Source of the DNA: an uncultured Saccharospirillaceae bacterium
GTDB lineage: Bacteria; Pseudomonadota; Gammaproteobacteria; Pseudomonadales; Oceanobacteraceae
Reading direction: 5' to 3'
DNA: 64,000 nucleotides
Assembly: GCA_947499545.1 (NCBI GenBank)
Contig: CANMOZ010000002.1
Location: 186,001 to 250,000 of the forward strand
The notes below the pieces were generated by a model. The model did no database searches. It saw nothing but the letters and a program-made list of their open reading frames with translations, and was not told the DNA's origin. A program made the translations under genes and the position numbers. Positions 40,294-49,186 of this stretch are shown in pieces (position 1 is the first letter of the stretch; the number at the start of each line of letters is the position of its first letter).

Positions 40294-42108
40294 GTGACTG
40301 ATGATGCCAGCATTGGGAAAGAGAAAGCACGCCTGAAAAATCAGGAAGTTGTTGCTTTTTTTGCTCATGGGCAAGTAATTGAAATGGTCAATTTGGACCA
40401 GTTTGAGGACCTTCTTGAGGGCATGCACCCGGTGCCGGGGCGGTCTAAAAAGCATGGGTCGGCTGTTTATATTGTGGTAAATCCCAGGGGTATGATCCTT
40501 TCTTTGGTGTTTTTTAAGATTCCCGTTGATGAGGGCGGTATCTGCCTAGAAAGCTGGCGATTACCGTTGCAACGTTTGGCTGAGACCGCTGTTTTGGGCC
40601 CAGATCTAGGAGGTGGGCGTGTGACTTTGGCGAGTTTTAGTCAATGCCCTATATCATGGCACCGAGACAGTCTGTGGGACCCCTCTAAAGAAGATTACGA
40701 AGCCATTGTTGCTTCTATAGATGAGTTTGGAGAAAACGCTAGAATTCGCCATCATCTGAATACGGCTTCTGAAGATGAAATGGTGCCAGAAGTGGTAGAG
40801 CAGGTGGAAACGGGGATTCAAATAGAGCCCATTGATTTTGATGTTCCTACTTTAGAACCAGATCCAAAACAACCCACTTCAGTCTTTCAAAGGGATGATA
40901 CTCAAGCACCGGATTCTTCCCCACCCGCTATTGAAGAGACTGAGGCAGATGAGGTGGAAGCCGTCACTGAGCCGCTGGAGCAGGTGGGTTTTGATGTCGA
41001 TACCGATCTTGATGAAGATAGTAATCTTGATGTAGATGACAGTCTTGATATAGATAACAACGATCTCGAACCTGTCGTAGAGGAGTTTCAAAGCGAAGAG
41101 GCTATTGCTTTAGATGAAAGTCCATTGGAAATGAATTCTACTGAAGCCATCGAGCCGATTGAGACGTTGGGGCCCATTGAAACCGTTGAGGAAGATGGCG
41201 CAGTTTCAATCGATGTGGATGAGCAAGTCACTGAAACACCTGAGCATCAACTTGATTCTTTACAGGAGATGACCGACCCGGTTGATGAAAACGAAGCCAG
41301 CGGAAGCGATATTTCTGATCTGGATAGCTTTGGTGAGGATGACTGGGACGATGATGAAGAGGATGATGACGATATGGAGGCATTCTCTGAGGTGGGTGTA
41401 TCCAGAGAAAGTCGTACTGACCCTGCAGCAGGGCTGCCTGAAGAGGCCATTTTAGAATTAGATACAGGTGAAGATTTTTATGCCGCCTTGGATGACGAGG
41501 ACTTTGAAGACGACATCGAGCGGACCATGCGTAACGAACGCCAAGCCTATCGAAATCAAATCCAAGAACTGCAGCAAGAAGTAGAGCGTCAAAGAACACT
41601 CAATGAGCGACTCCAGCGTCGGTTGCTTGAAGGTGGAATCAAAAATGGAGGCGGGGATCAAGAACAACTGACTGCTCAGGTTGCTGAAATGGAAGAACGC
41701 ATGAAGCGCTTGGTCTCTCAAGTAGAATCTTTAGAGGAAGAAAACCAAGAACTTCAGCAAGAAGTCGATGAGTTGATCGAAATTAACACAGGAGGTGGTC
41801 AGGTTGAGTCTTCGGGGGCTTCGGATGTTATTGAACAAATTAAGCGGCATGGGCTGGTATCAATGGCCTACCACCCGGGTGCTGGTCATCTGCACTTAGA
41901 TGCGGATGAAATATTGGATTATTTAAAAGACCCCCTTGAATACGTTGCTGAGTGCTTGAACATCAGCCGGGATCATTATATTGCTTGGATGGCTCATGAT
42001 CGTGAGGGCCGTTGTACCCAGTGTGGCCAATCAGTTGAACGTGAACCAGATCCTAAAGTTTTTGTTCCTGGTTTTACTGATCGTTGCTCAGAACACCAGG
42101 GCACTTGA
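40294..42108 (+). CDS. Large acidic coiled-coil protein of unknown function
   Basis: This 604-aa protein starts at GTG. A folded N-terminal domain (about 1-150) includes VVAFFAHGQVIEMVNLDQFEDLL and AVYIVVNPRGMILSLVFF. A very acidic, low-complexity middle (about 160-400) is rich in Asp, Glu, Val and Leu, including degenerate Asp-x-Asp repeats. A coiled coil follows (about 410-505), and the conserved-looking C-terminus has CTQCGQSVEREPDPKVF then RCSEHQ, a possible zinc-binding Cys/His set. No signal peptide is seen, so it is probably cytoplasmic. I do not recognise the family; the architecture suggests a scaffold. Confidence 0.8.
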   Translation: MTDDASIGKEKARLKNQEVVAFFAHGQVIEMVNLDQFEDLLEGMHPVPGRSKKHGSAVYIVVNPRGMILSLVFFKIPVDEGGICLESWRLPLQRLAETAVLGPDLGGGRVTLASFSQCPISWHRDSLWDPSKEDYEAIVASIDEFGENARIRHHLNTASEDEMVPEVVEQVETGIQIEPIDFDVPTLEPDPKQPTSVFQRDDTQAPDSSPPAIEETEADEVEAVTEPLEQVGFDVDTDLDEDSNLDVDDSLDIDNNDLEPVVEEFQSEEAIALDESPLEMNSTEAIEPIETLGPIETVEEDGAVSIDVDEQVTETPEHQLDSLQEMTDPVDENEASGSDISDLDSFGEDDWDDDEEDDDDMEAFSEVGVSRESRTDPAAGLPEEAILELDTGEDFYAALDDEDFEDDIERTMRNERQAYRNQIQELQQEVERQRTLNERLQRRLLEGGIKNGGGDQEQLTAQVAEMEERMKRLVSQVESLEEENQELQQEVDELIEINTGGGQVESSGASDVIEQIKRHGLVSMAYHPGAGHLHLDADEILDYLKDPLEYVAECLNISRDHYIAWMAHDREGRCTQCGQSVEREPDPKVFVPGFTDRCSEHQGT

Positions 42109-42192
42109 TCCCAGGCTGTAGAACCCCTATTACCTTAAGGGACGCCGTCAACGTTTCTGTTTTTGACGAGGCTTGTTGACTGAGTAAGCAAT

Positions 42193-42969
42193 ATGAAAAA
42201 AAGCGGGCTTAATTTTGTTGTTAGCATTGTTACCTGTTTAGTCATTTCTTATGTACCTCTGGTCAATAATGCAATATCCAACGATGAGGTCGTATTTGCC
42301 GTGGGTGAATACGACCCATTTGTATCAGAAAACCGTAAAGATTTAGGGATAACCACTGAATTTGTTAGAAAGGCTTGCCAACAGGCCGGTGTTGAAGCCC
42401 GATTTGAGTTCATGAGTTGGAATCGGGCGTTGATATCAGCGGGTAAAGGCGCTTACGCAGGCACCTTCCCTTGGAGAAAAACAAAAAGCCGGCAAGAGCA
42501 CTTTATCTATCCGCCCAAACCTGTCTCTCAAACACATGCTGCTGCTTTTTATTTAGAAGGTGATTCTAAGAAGCCGCCGGCTTTTTCAAGCATTTCACAG
42601 TTAAAAGACTTTCGCTTGATTGGTGTTAGATCGTATTGGTATCAGAAAGAAATGGAAGCCATGGGAAGTCGAGCATTTTTAACCAGAGACGCCGATCAAG
42701 GCTGGAATTTATTAATGCTTAAGCGAGGTGACTTATTTATTACTACGTTTAGAAATGGTTTGGAAGATGCGAAAAGATTGTTAGGTTCATCCTTCAACCG
42801 AGTTAGGTACAAAATTTCTTCCTCTCCACCGACCAATGAATATCTCATAGTGCCTAAAGTGTTAAATCAAGAACAGCAAGCATTAATGGATAGGGTCGTG
42901 AAAGCCATCCAGGCTCTGCATGCCAATGGAACGTTTGATACGCATTACTCTATCGGTGGAAAGTATTAG
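42193..42969 (+). CDS. Family 3 solute-binding protein, copy 1
   Basis: This 258-aa protein has a signal peptide and the SBP_bac_3 fold: FAVGEYDPFVSENRKDLGITTEFVRKACQQAG, FEFMSWNRAL and the C-terminal VKAIQALHANGTFDTHYS. Such proteins bind amino acids or similar small solutes in the periplasm. No ABC permease or ATPase is nearby. It starts a tandem pair with the next gene, to which it is only distantly similar. Confidence 0.85.
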   Translation: MKKSGLNFVVSIVTCLVISYVPLVNNAISNDEVVFAVGEYDPFVSENRKDLGITTEFVRKACQQAGVEARFEFMSWNRALISAGKGAYAGTFPWRKTKSRQEHFIYPPKPVSQTHAAAFYLEGDSKKPPAFSSISQLKDFRLIGVRSYWYQKEMEAMGSRAFLTRDADQGWNLLMLKRGDLFITTFRNGLEDAKRLLGSSFNRVRYKISSSPPTNEYLIVPKVLNQEQQALMDRVVKAIQALHANGTFDTHYSIGGKY

Positions 42970-43018
42970 TTATTAGGTAATGGCAAGCTTAAAGATTTGA
43001 ATAAAGGCAATGAGCTTT

Positions 43019-43792
43019 ATGATAGTGAAATCTAAGCATCCCGTGATACAAGGAGTATGTGTTTTTGTTTGTTCATTGATTAGTGTATGCATATCTGCTG
43101 AAAGCAAGCTACCAGTAAAGCTGGTAACCGTTAACTGGGCACCTTATTTTTCAGAGAGTTTACCTAAAAATGGCTTCTTTTCAGCAATTTCAACAGAGAT
43201 TTTTGCAAGTGCTGGATACAATATGACGGTGGATTTTATCCCCTGGGCAAGAGCCATCAAAGGAACCTTGGCTGGGAAATATCAAGGGTTGCTAGGTGTT
43301 TATCTGACCGCTGAACGTAAAGAAAAGCTTATTTACTCAAACCCTATACATTATTCACAAGAGATGTTCTTTAAACGTCGCGAGGATGCTTCCTTAACCT
43401 ACCGTACGTTGCAAGATTTAAAGGGGTATAAAATAGCAACGGTTAATGGGTATAGTCATGCAAGCGAGCTTATGAATGCTGATTTTCTTACCTTAATACC
43501 TGGCCCGAATATTGACAATAATATTAAGCGGTTGATTCGAAATAGAGTAGATCTAATCGTTGATAGTAAAGAAGTAATTTTATATTCCTTGCAAACAAAG
43601 TTTAAAGAGCATCAAGGTAGCATCATTCCTATTAAGCCTGTTCTCAAAGCTATTCCATTATACATTGCTTTGTCGGAAGAGTGGCCAAACAGTCATGCAA
43701 TAATGACTGAATTTAATACGCATTTAGATTTATTGAAAAAATCGGGTAGAGTTGATGAAATAATAAGCGAGTTTGGTTTTTATATTGAATGA
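43019..43792 (+). CDS. Family 3 solute-binding protein, copy 2
   Basis: This 257-aa protein (a start at ATG 43010 is also open) has a signal peptide ending near SVCISAES and SBP_bac_3 features: VTVNWAPYFSESLPKNGFFSAISTEIFASAGYNM, FIPWARAIKGTLAGKY, and LDLLKKSGRVDEIISEFG. It follows copy 1 by about 50 nt and is probably co-transcribed. There is no membrane transporter gene beside it. Confidence 0.85.
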   Translation: MIVKSKHPVIQGVCVFVCSLISVCISAESKLPVKLVTVNWAPYFSESLPKNGFFSAISTEIFASAGYNMTVDFIPWARAIKGTLAGKYQGLLGVYLTAERKEKLIYSNPIHYSQEMFFKRREDASLTYRTLQDLKGYKIATVNGYSHASELMNADFLTLIPGPNIDNNIKRLIRNRVDLIVDSKEVILYSLQTKFKEHQGSIIPIKPVLKAIPLYIALSEEWPNSHAIMTEFNTHLDLLKKSGRVDEIISEFGFYIE

Positions 43793-43904
43793 GCCTGATT
43801 GCTAGGATAGCAACCAAGCTAGTCGTTAGTGAATGCCTGGTTGACCGAGTCGCTAAATTGTATACATTTCTAGGCAATGAATGAAAACCTAAACCGGTTG
43901 AGCT

Positions 43905-43913
43905 TGGTATAAT
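43905..43913 (+). promoter_or_regulatory. Extended -10 promoter
   Basis: TGGTATAAT, a perfect extended -10 element, lies 42 nt before the ATG at 43955. The same 9-mer also precedes the lipoprotein gene near 19963. Confidence 0.5.
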
Positions 43914-43954
43914 TTGCTGATCTATTAGCAAAGACAGTCCTAATAAGAATTTTT

Positions 43955-44470
43955 ATGTTCACAACCGGAAAAATAAACCCCATGGCTGTTAGTTCCAGTG
44001 TTACGTCTCAGGTAACACAGGCAGCTACCCATCAAATGAAAACGCCTTCCAGTTCTCAATCATCAGGGCAAGGTGAGCGTTCATTTCGATTACCATCTGA
44101 CAGTGAAAAGCGAGATGTTTCAGCGCCACTGTCAATCAAAGGGGCGGCGGGCGAGTTGAGACCTAACGACACTCTTTTTGATCGCCAAGCGTTTGATTGT
44201 GACACGACAGGTTCATCTCGCCGCTCTTTTCTAACAGTTGAAGATGATACTCAGCCACTCAGCGATTTTGAGCGTTCAATATTTACAAGTAAAGTTCTAG
44301 ATGCTGTTGATGAGCTGGATCTTTCTATGCATGACAGAATGAAAATGATCCGAGAGCTTAACTCGACCGCACACTATATCAATCAGGCACCTCTTCAAGT
44401 TCGTCAGTTTATGGAAGGTGAAATGTCAGTAAGCCGATTGCACGCAGCTTTGGTGCCGGACTACCGATAG
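43955..44470 (+). CDS. Unrecognised Ser/Gln-rich protein
   Basis: This 171-aa protein (a start at ATG 43982 is also possible) is of no family I recognise. The first 60 residues are Ser, Thr and Gln rich and look disordered (MAVSSSVTSQVTQAATHQM). The C-terminal half is helical, with FTSKVLDAVDELDLSMHDRMKMIRELN. No signal peptide is seen. It has its own extended -10 promoter and stands alone. A disordered polar N-terminus also fits a T3SS substrate, but that is only a guess. Confidence 0.65.
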   Translation: MFTTGKINPMAVSSSVTSQVTQAATHQMKTPSSSQSSGQGERSFRLPSDSEKRDVSAPLSIKGAAGELRPNDTLFDRQAFDCDTTGSSRRSFLTVEDDTQPLSDFERSIFTSKVLDAVDELDLSMHDRMKMIRELNSTAHYINQAPLQVRQFMEGEMSVSRLHAALVPDYR

Positions 44471-44773
44471 AACGAGCAAAGCTCGCACGTACTTCAGGTT
44501 GATCACAAAAAATGCAAAATATCGTTTTAGCCGTGATCAGCCGTGTTTATATATGCCCCACCCTTACTGCCAGACCTTACTCTTATTATAAACAGCTCTA
44601 CTGTTCAGGCATGCATTTCTATTATGAGATTGAGAAAACCTAATCAAGGTAACCTATAAGGCTGGCTTGACAATATAAGAGCTTCAGTTCATGTGTATTA
44701 GCGTACAAATGAACAGGGTTCCTAACATAGCAGAAGGTGTATCAAAATCCATGAAAGTTTTTATAAATCCCTC
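44471..44773. other. Gap between convergent genes
   Basis: A small perfect hairpin CGAGC-AAA-GCTCG lies at 44473-44485 directly after the preceding stop. It lacks a T-run. Nothing else is recognised in this stretch. Confidence 0.5.
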
Positions 44774-45796
44774 TCAATCATCGAGTAGGCCTTTTACAAC
44801 GGCTTCATCCAACATTTTTAGTGCATATTGCCAAAGCAAAGGGAATGGCTCAAGAGCCTCTTTTTTGCGTGCTTTCATTTTTGCTGCAGATAATCTTTTA
44901 TGGGTTACCCCATTTCCGTTTGGACCCCAGGCAAGTATCATTGGGTGTAGAGCATCCATGGCATGTGCAAACTTTGCCTCAAGAGTTTTTTTCAGATGAA
45001 ATTCATCCCAGTATTGGGTGAATTCATCTTGCTGTGGTTGCGGCAACATCGAAAAAATAGCTTTTGCTGCTTTTCTTTCATCCTCTTCTATTGTTTTTTG
45101 ATTATCTTGAGTAAGCCAATGATCCCCTGCAAGTATTTCTACTAGGTCATGTGTTAACAGTAATTTCACTACTCGATCAATCTTGATGTAGGCTGGGGCA
45201 AAATTTTTCATGAGTATAGCTTGTAGTGCAACATGCCAGGAATGCTCCGCTGTGGTCTCAACCCTAGAGCCATCATGCAAACGGTTTAGCCTAGTCACCT
45301 GTTTAAGTTGGTCGGTGATATTGATAAACTCAGCTTGTTGCTCTAAGAGCTTGTACATATCATGGGCAGGTGAAGAGTGGGCAAGTTCATGCAACTTTAT
45401 AAATGCTTTTGTATAAGACACACCTGATTTTAAAAACACTTCGTCATCAACGACAAAACCCAGCTTAGAATAAAATTTTCCAGCATCTTGTCGAGCATCG
45501 CACCACAATATCTCAATACCACGAGGTAGTAAGGTTTGTGCAGCATGATGCAATAATCCTGTCCCTATTCCGCGCTTTTGATATTTGGGTAAAACACCAA
45601 ATTTCCGCAATCGTGCCCGAGGAGTGTCAAGGAAAAAAGAACCTACCCCTACGAGCTTGTCACACTCATAAGCACCTATATGCATTGCCTTATCATCACC
45701 CTCTATTATAACGTGCTTAATGGGTTTGTTAGGCCATAAAATATCTCTTCGAAAGGCATAAATTTCTTGGGCTGAGGTGGTTTTATAAGTGATCAT
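44774..45796 (-). CDS. Fusion of a GNAT acetyltransferase and an HD phosphohydrolase
   Basis: This 340-aa two-domain protein begins with a GNAT fold (residues about 1-140), with FGVLPKYQKRGIGTGLLHHAAQTLL and WCDARQDAGKFYSKLGFVV. Residues about 150-330 form an HD domain of the YfbR/HD_3 type: ETTAEHSWHVALQAILM, LLLTHDLVEILAGDHW, EERKAAKAIF-like and AKFAHAMDALHPM, giving the H-HD-D metal ligands. YfbR enzymes are 5-prime-deoxynucleotidases. The pairing with an acetyltransferase is unusual. Confidence 0.85.
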   Translation of the reverse strand: MITYKTTSAQEIYAFRRDILWPNKPIKHVIIEGDDKAMHIGAYECDKLVGVGSFFLDTPRARLRKFGVLPKYQKRGIGTGLLHHAAQTLLPRGIEILWCDARQDAGKFYSKLGFVVDDEVFLKSGVSYTKAFIKLHELAHSSPAHDMYKLLEQQAEFINITDQLKQVTRLNRLHDGSRVETTAEHSWHVALQAILMKNFAPAYIKIDRVVKLLLTHDLVEILAGDHWLTQDNQKTIEEDERKAAKAIFSMLPQPQQDEFTQYWDEFHLKKTLEAKFAHAMDALHPMILAWGPNGNGVTHKRLSAAKMKARKKEALEPFPLLWQYALKMLDEAVVKGLLDD

Positions 45797-45799
45797 GGG

Positions 45800-46109
45800 T
45801 TAAAAAAACATTGAAAGTTGTGTTATGAATCCATTTTGTAACGGTGTTTCATAGATTAATTTGGTAGTCATTACGCAGCATACAGTAATAAAAACGGGGT
45901 GCACAATTTTATCTCCATTAGAAATCACAACATGACTGTCAACAAATGCTCCAATGATCTGCATCCATAGCGAGGCCTAATACAAGGTCAATCGCACCCA
46001 GATTAATAAAGAAAAACATTGAAATAACATTACCAATCAAGCTCAGCGGTTTAGTTGTAATAGAAGCTTCTTTTACGGTAAGTCTAAGTAGTGCTACAAA
46101 AGCTAGCAT
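45800..46109 (-). pseudogene. Frameshifted small membrane-protein gene
   Basis: On the minus strand a frame from ATG 46109 reads MLAFVALLRLTVKEASI, then a hydrophobic stretch ending LVLGLAM. A one-base shift near 45955 carries it on as IIGAFVDSHVVISNGDKIVHP to TQLSMFF and a TAA at 45800-45802. Joined, this would be about 103 residues with two or three membrane helices. I do not recognise the family. It lies directly upstream of the GNAT-HD gene on the same strand. Confidence 0.35.
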
Positions 46110-46929
46110 CCAAACAACACTTCTCGTTCATGAAACCAATAGGCTTGCTGCCTCAAAAGAGTTGTTTAGAGCAGCTACATTATATCATCGGGTAATGTGT
46201 TTAATTCAGGCATACTTAGAGGGCTGAATGATACATCAACCCTGATTAAAAAACCTTAAAAAGCAACGTTAGTTGTCAAAAATGGGTGTAGCTTATTATG
46301 AAACATAATTAGGTTGATTAATAGTCAATTCAGTTCTTTGCAGGAAAGAAATGGACTGACAGTGGCAGGTTGCCTCAACTATTTAAAAAATTTATATTCT
46401 TAACGCTTTTACCAGAACGCAAATCCATTACATCCCTATTGCGTCAACTTGAAATTATCACGTTGACGATTGCAGAATACGAGAATCGCTGGTTATCAAG
46501 CGTTTAGCTTCATTTCGTTTTATGCCAAGGCAGCAAGTCCGTCAATGAACTTGCGCATGTCGACTCAACCGGTATATAAGTAAACGGCTACCTCTGTACT
46601 AGGACGAAACTTAGCTAGCCTGTCTGAGGTAATTTAGAGTTATGCCTATAGACGCCATCGGCACCTCCAACTTAGCTTGATTTGAAAGGGCGATGTGTGT
46701 TTCTTGGTTTTAGCACTTGCTGCAAACAGAGGTAAAAAATTTAGAGTTTGCTTTTGAGTGTGCCAGACTGACGCCGTTAATTAATGAAGGTAGTCCATTT
46801 TTTGTGATTAGCTGGCCGAGATATAAAGTTGCTCTTTGTATTACATAAGATAAGGCAGCTTAATAATATTCAGGACTGGTTAGAAGGCTGTTGAAGATTT
46901 AACACTTACAATATATTGAGAGATGAGCT
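46110..46929. other. Gene-free stretch before sseA
   Basis: No intact gene is seen. A 55-codon open frame near 46338-46505 on the plus strand ends LLRQLEIITLTIAEYENRWLSSV and resembles no family I can name; other short fragments are interrupted by stops. This looks like decayed accessory DNA. Confidence 0.4.
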
Positions 46930-47793
46930 ATGTATACAACCCTCGTAGATGTCAACCAATTAGAAGAAAACTTAGACAATGATCAATGGGTGATTTTAGA
47001 TTGCAGGTTCAATTTGATGGAGCGAGGGGCAGGTTTAGCCCTCTTCAAGCAAGGCCGTATTCCAAATGCACAATACGCAGATCTTGAGCAAGATCTTTCT
47101 TCACCCATAACGGCTAATAGTGGTCGTCATCCTTTGCCAGATGAAAAAAAATTAGCATCTAAAATGGGCGCATGGGGCATCACACCTGACACACAAGTCG
47201 TTCTTTACGACGATATGAGCGGCGCTATGGCTGCACGCGCTTGGTGGTTGTTTAGGTGGTTGGGTCATGCGAAGGTAGCTTTGTTAGATGGCGGTATAGA
47301 GGCTTGGAAGAATGCTGGGTACCATTTAACCACAACAGAAACCAGCCGAGATAAAAAGCCTGAATACCCAATAAACGTTAAATATGAATGGGTATTAACC
47401 AGTAATGATATTCTAGAGAATATTAAACAGCCATCATTCGTGTTGGTTGATACACGTAATGCTGAACGGTTTTCTGGAGAGTATGAACCAATCGATGCGA
47501 TAGCTGGGCATGTACCTGGAGCCCTAAATCGGCCTCTAGGCGAAAATCTAAACGATGATGGTACATTTAAATCACCTCAGCAGCTACATAGAGAGTGGAA
47601 GCAATTAAGTGGTAATCGTTCATGTACTCTTATGTGTGGTTCGGGCGTTACAGCGTGCCATAATTTGCTGTCACTTGAGATAGCTGGTATCACGGGAAGT
47701 CGATTGTATGCTGGGTCATGGAGTGAGTGGATAAGAGATTCAAATCGTCCAGTAAGTCAAGGGTATGATGTAGACAATTTTGTTGCAGAGTAA
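46930..47793 (+). CDS. sseA: Sulfurtransferase with two rhodanese domains
   Basis: This 287-aa tandem-rhodanese protein has an inactive N-terminal domain (WVILDCRFNLMERGAGLALFKQGRIPNAQYADLEQDLSS) and a catalytic C-terminal one with LVDTRNAERFSGEYEPIDAIAGHVPGALNRPLGENL. The active-site Cys is in LMCGSGVTACHNLLSLE. The CGSGVTA loop is that of 3-mercaptopyruvate sulfurtransferases, so the likely reaction is sulfur transfer from mercaptopyruvate to thiols or cyanide. It is cytoplasmic and a single gene. Confidence 0.93.
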   Translation: MYTTLVDVNQLEENLDNDQWVILDCRFNLMERGAGLALFKQGRIPNAQYADLEQDLSSPITANSGRHPLPDEKKLASKMGAWGITPDTQVVLYDDMSGAMAARAWWLFRWLGHAKVALLDGGIEAWKNAGYHLTTTETSRDKKPEYPINVKYEWVLTSNDILENIKQPSFVLVDTRNAERFSGEYEPIDAIAGHVPGALNRPLGENLNDDGTFKSPQQLHREWKQLSGNRSCTLMCGSGVTACHNLLSLEIAGITGSRLYAGSWSEWIRDSNRPVSQGYDVDNFVAE

Positions 47794-47817
47794 CTTTGAC
47801 TTTTGCATTTGCACTAA

Positions 47818-47848
47818 TCCTATCATTTCAATTATTGAAATGATAGGA
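47818..47848. terminator. Bidirectional hairpin between convergent genes
   Basis: TCCTATCATTTCAAT (47818-47832) is the perfect complement of ATTGAAATGATAGGA (47834-47848). It lies between the convergent sseA and lipoprotein genes and could end both. The T-runs are weak. Confidence 0.6.
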
Positions 47849-47864
47849 AAGCATTTTAAAACGA

Positions 47865-48494
47865 TTATTTGACACTCAACACATAGTTTTTATCTAAAAA
47901 AGAAAAATCTTCTATAAGAATATTGTCTTTAATGCTATAGAAATTGATATGCATTAGTATATCATACTTGCCAGGTGACTTAATCGAAACGATTTCCATA
48001 TCAGCATTTTCTTTACCAAAGTCTTTAAACGTAATAGCTCCTGTGGGTTCTGAGTATGATATTTTTAAGTAGTACATTTTTTTTAAATTTTCAAGTGATT
48101 CAATATCTATTTCAGAGAGTAATTGCTCGTAATAAGTATGAATAATAGTATCGTCCAAATCAATTCTCATTTTGCTCTTTAAATCGGTTAAGAAATTAAC
48201 GTTAAACGTATCAGACGTTTTTTCTAAGCAGCCATCACTGATAATAACATCAGAAGATGCATTAATTTTTAAATTATCTGCAAGATACAGTTTTTTGATA
48301 GCAATAGGGTCTGTAATGCAGCGGTCTTTGTTTTGCTCTGCATAGCTTCCTGCAACGGTGTTTGTTGTGTCGGGTGTTTCAGTGGTTACCCCTGGTGTTG
48401 TAGGGGCTTTACCAGAACCGGATGAGCTTTTACCACCGCATGCAGTAACCATTGTGAGTGATGATATAAGCAATAATGGGAAAACAGATTTCAT
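47865..48494 (-). CDS. Lipoprotein of unknown function
   Basis: This 209-aa protein has a lipoprotein signal (MKSVFPLLLISSLTMVTACGG). A flexible Ser/Gly/Thr/Pro linker (about 20-50) follows, then a globular part with a Cys pair (DRCITDP and ISDGCLEK). No family is recognised. No operon partner is seen. Confidence 0.8.
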   Translation of the reverse strand: MKSVFPLLLISSLTMVTACGGKSSSGSGKAPTTPGVTTETPDTTNTVAGSYAEQNKDRCITDPIAIKKLYLADNLKINASSDVIISDGCLEKTSDTFNVNFLTDLKSKMRIDLDDTIIHTYYEQLLSEIDIESLENLKKMYYLKISYSEPTGAITFKDFGKENADMEIVSIKSPGKYDILMHINFYSIKDNILIEDFSFLDKNYVLSVK

Positions 48495-49186
48495 ATTGAA
48501 TGCCTCTTACTAATGACTCTTGAAAAAAGGCCTCGTTTGAAAAACACCTCGAAGCCGTTGAATAAGATATTACAGGCAGGGAGGTTAAGGGCGGGTTAAG
48601 AAAGAGGGTGGGGATGGTAGAAAATATTCGAACGGCATCTCAAAACAAGCAAGGGTGCTCACTAGGTAAGCAATTTTAAGCGTTAGTGATCAATTACAAA
48701 AGCCTATGCGTTTTGCTTTTTCACATTATTTTCACGTATGTGGAGTAGAGGTTGGAATGACCAATAATGGCCTTTGTTAATAGGCAAAATCTAAGTGACT
48801 GCTAACCTATGTGCAAAAAATTCGCATGTTTTCTAGTAATGTGTGAGCTCCCGTTTTGGGTAAATTGGCTCGATATGCTCAACAATTTTGTTCGATAATT
48901 GATGTTTATCCTTCATGTATAGCTCGTTAAAATCAAACCAGGTTTGTATGCCTAAACAAGCAGAAATGATTCCTGTTCATCTTGACTGGTTAATCATGAG
49001 TATTGCTACTGAAAGATAATGAAGCGTACGCAATAAATGCATCATGATAAAACAGGCTTTTGAAGTGTTAGATGAGGAAAATACTCATCTGGGTAAGTCT
49101 CTTGCTAAATTGTTATAGGCACAAATTATACCTTGGAATGAGAGTATTTTAACTCAATTTGAATCGCATTAATGTCGGATGTTGTC
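48495..49186. other. Gene-free stretch before the outer-membrane protein gene
   Basis: This 692-nt stretch has no gene of usable length. A 23-codon frame at 48949 (MPKQAEMIPVHLDWLIMSIA) and a nearby MIKQAFEVLDEENTHLG frame look like scraps of a lost gene. No clear promoter, repeat or terminator is seen. Confidence 0.45.

Noticed and set aside
40177-40455. 92-codon minus-strand frame
   Set aside because: It overlaps the start of the acidic coiled-coil gene and has no supporting features.
41228-41721. Long minus-strand frames under the acidic protein
   Set aside because: They arise from the Asp/Glu-rich codons of the real gene on the plus strand.
46338-46505. Possible transposase or other gene fragment before sseA
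   Set aside because: Only about 55 codons remain and I could not tie them to a transposase family.
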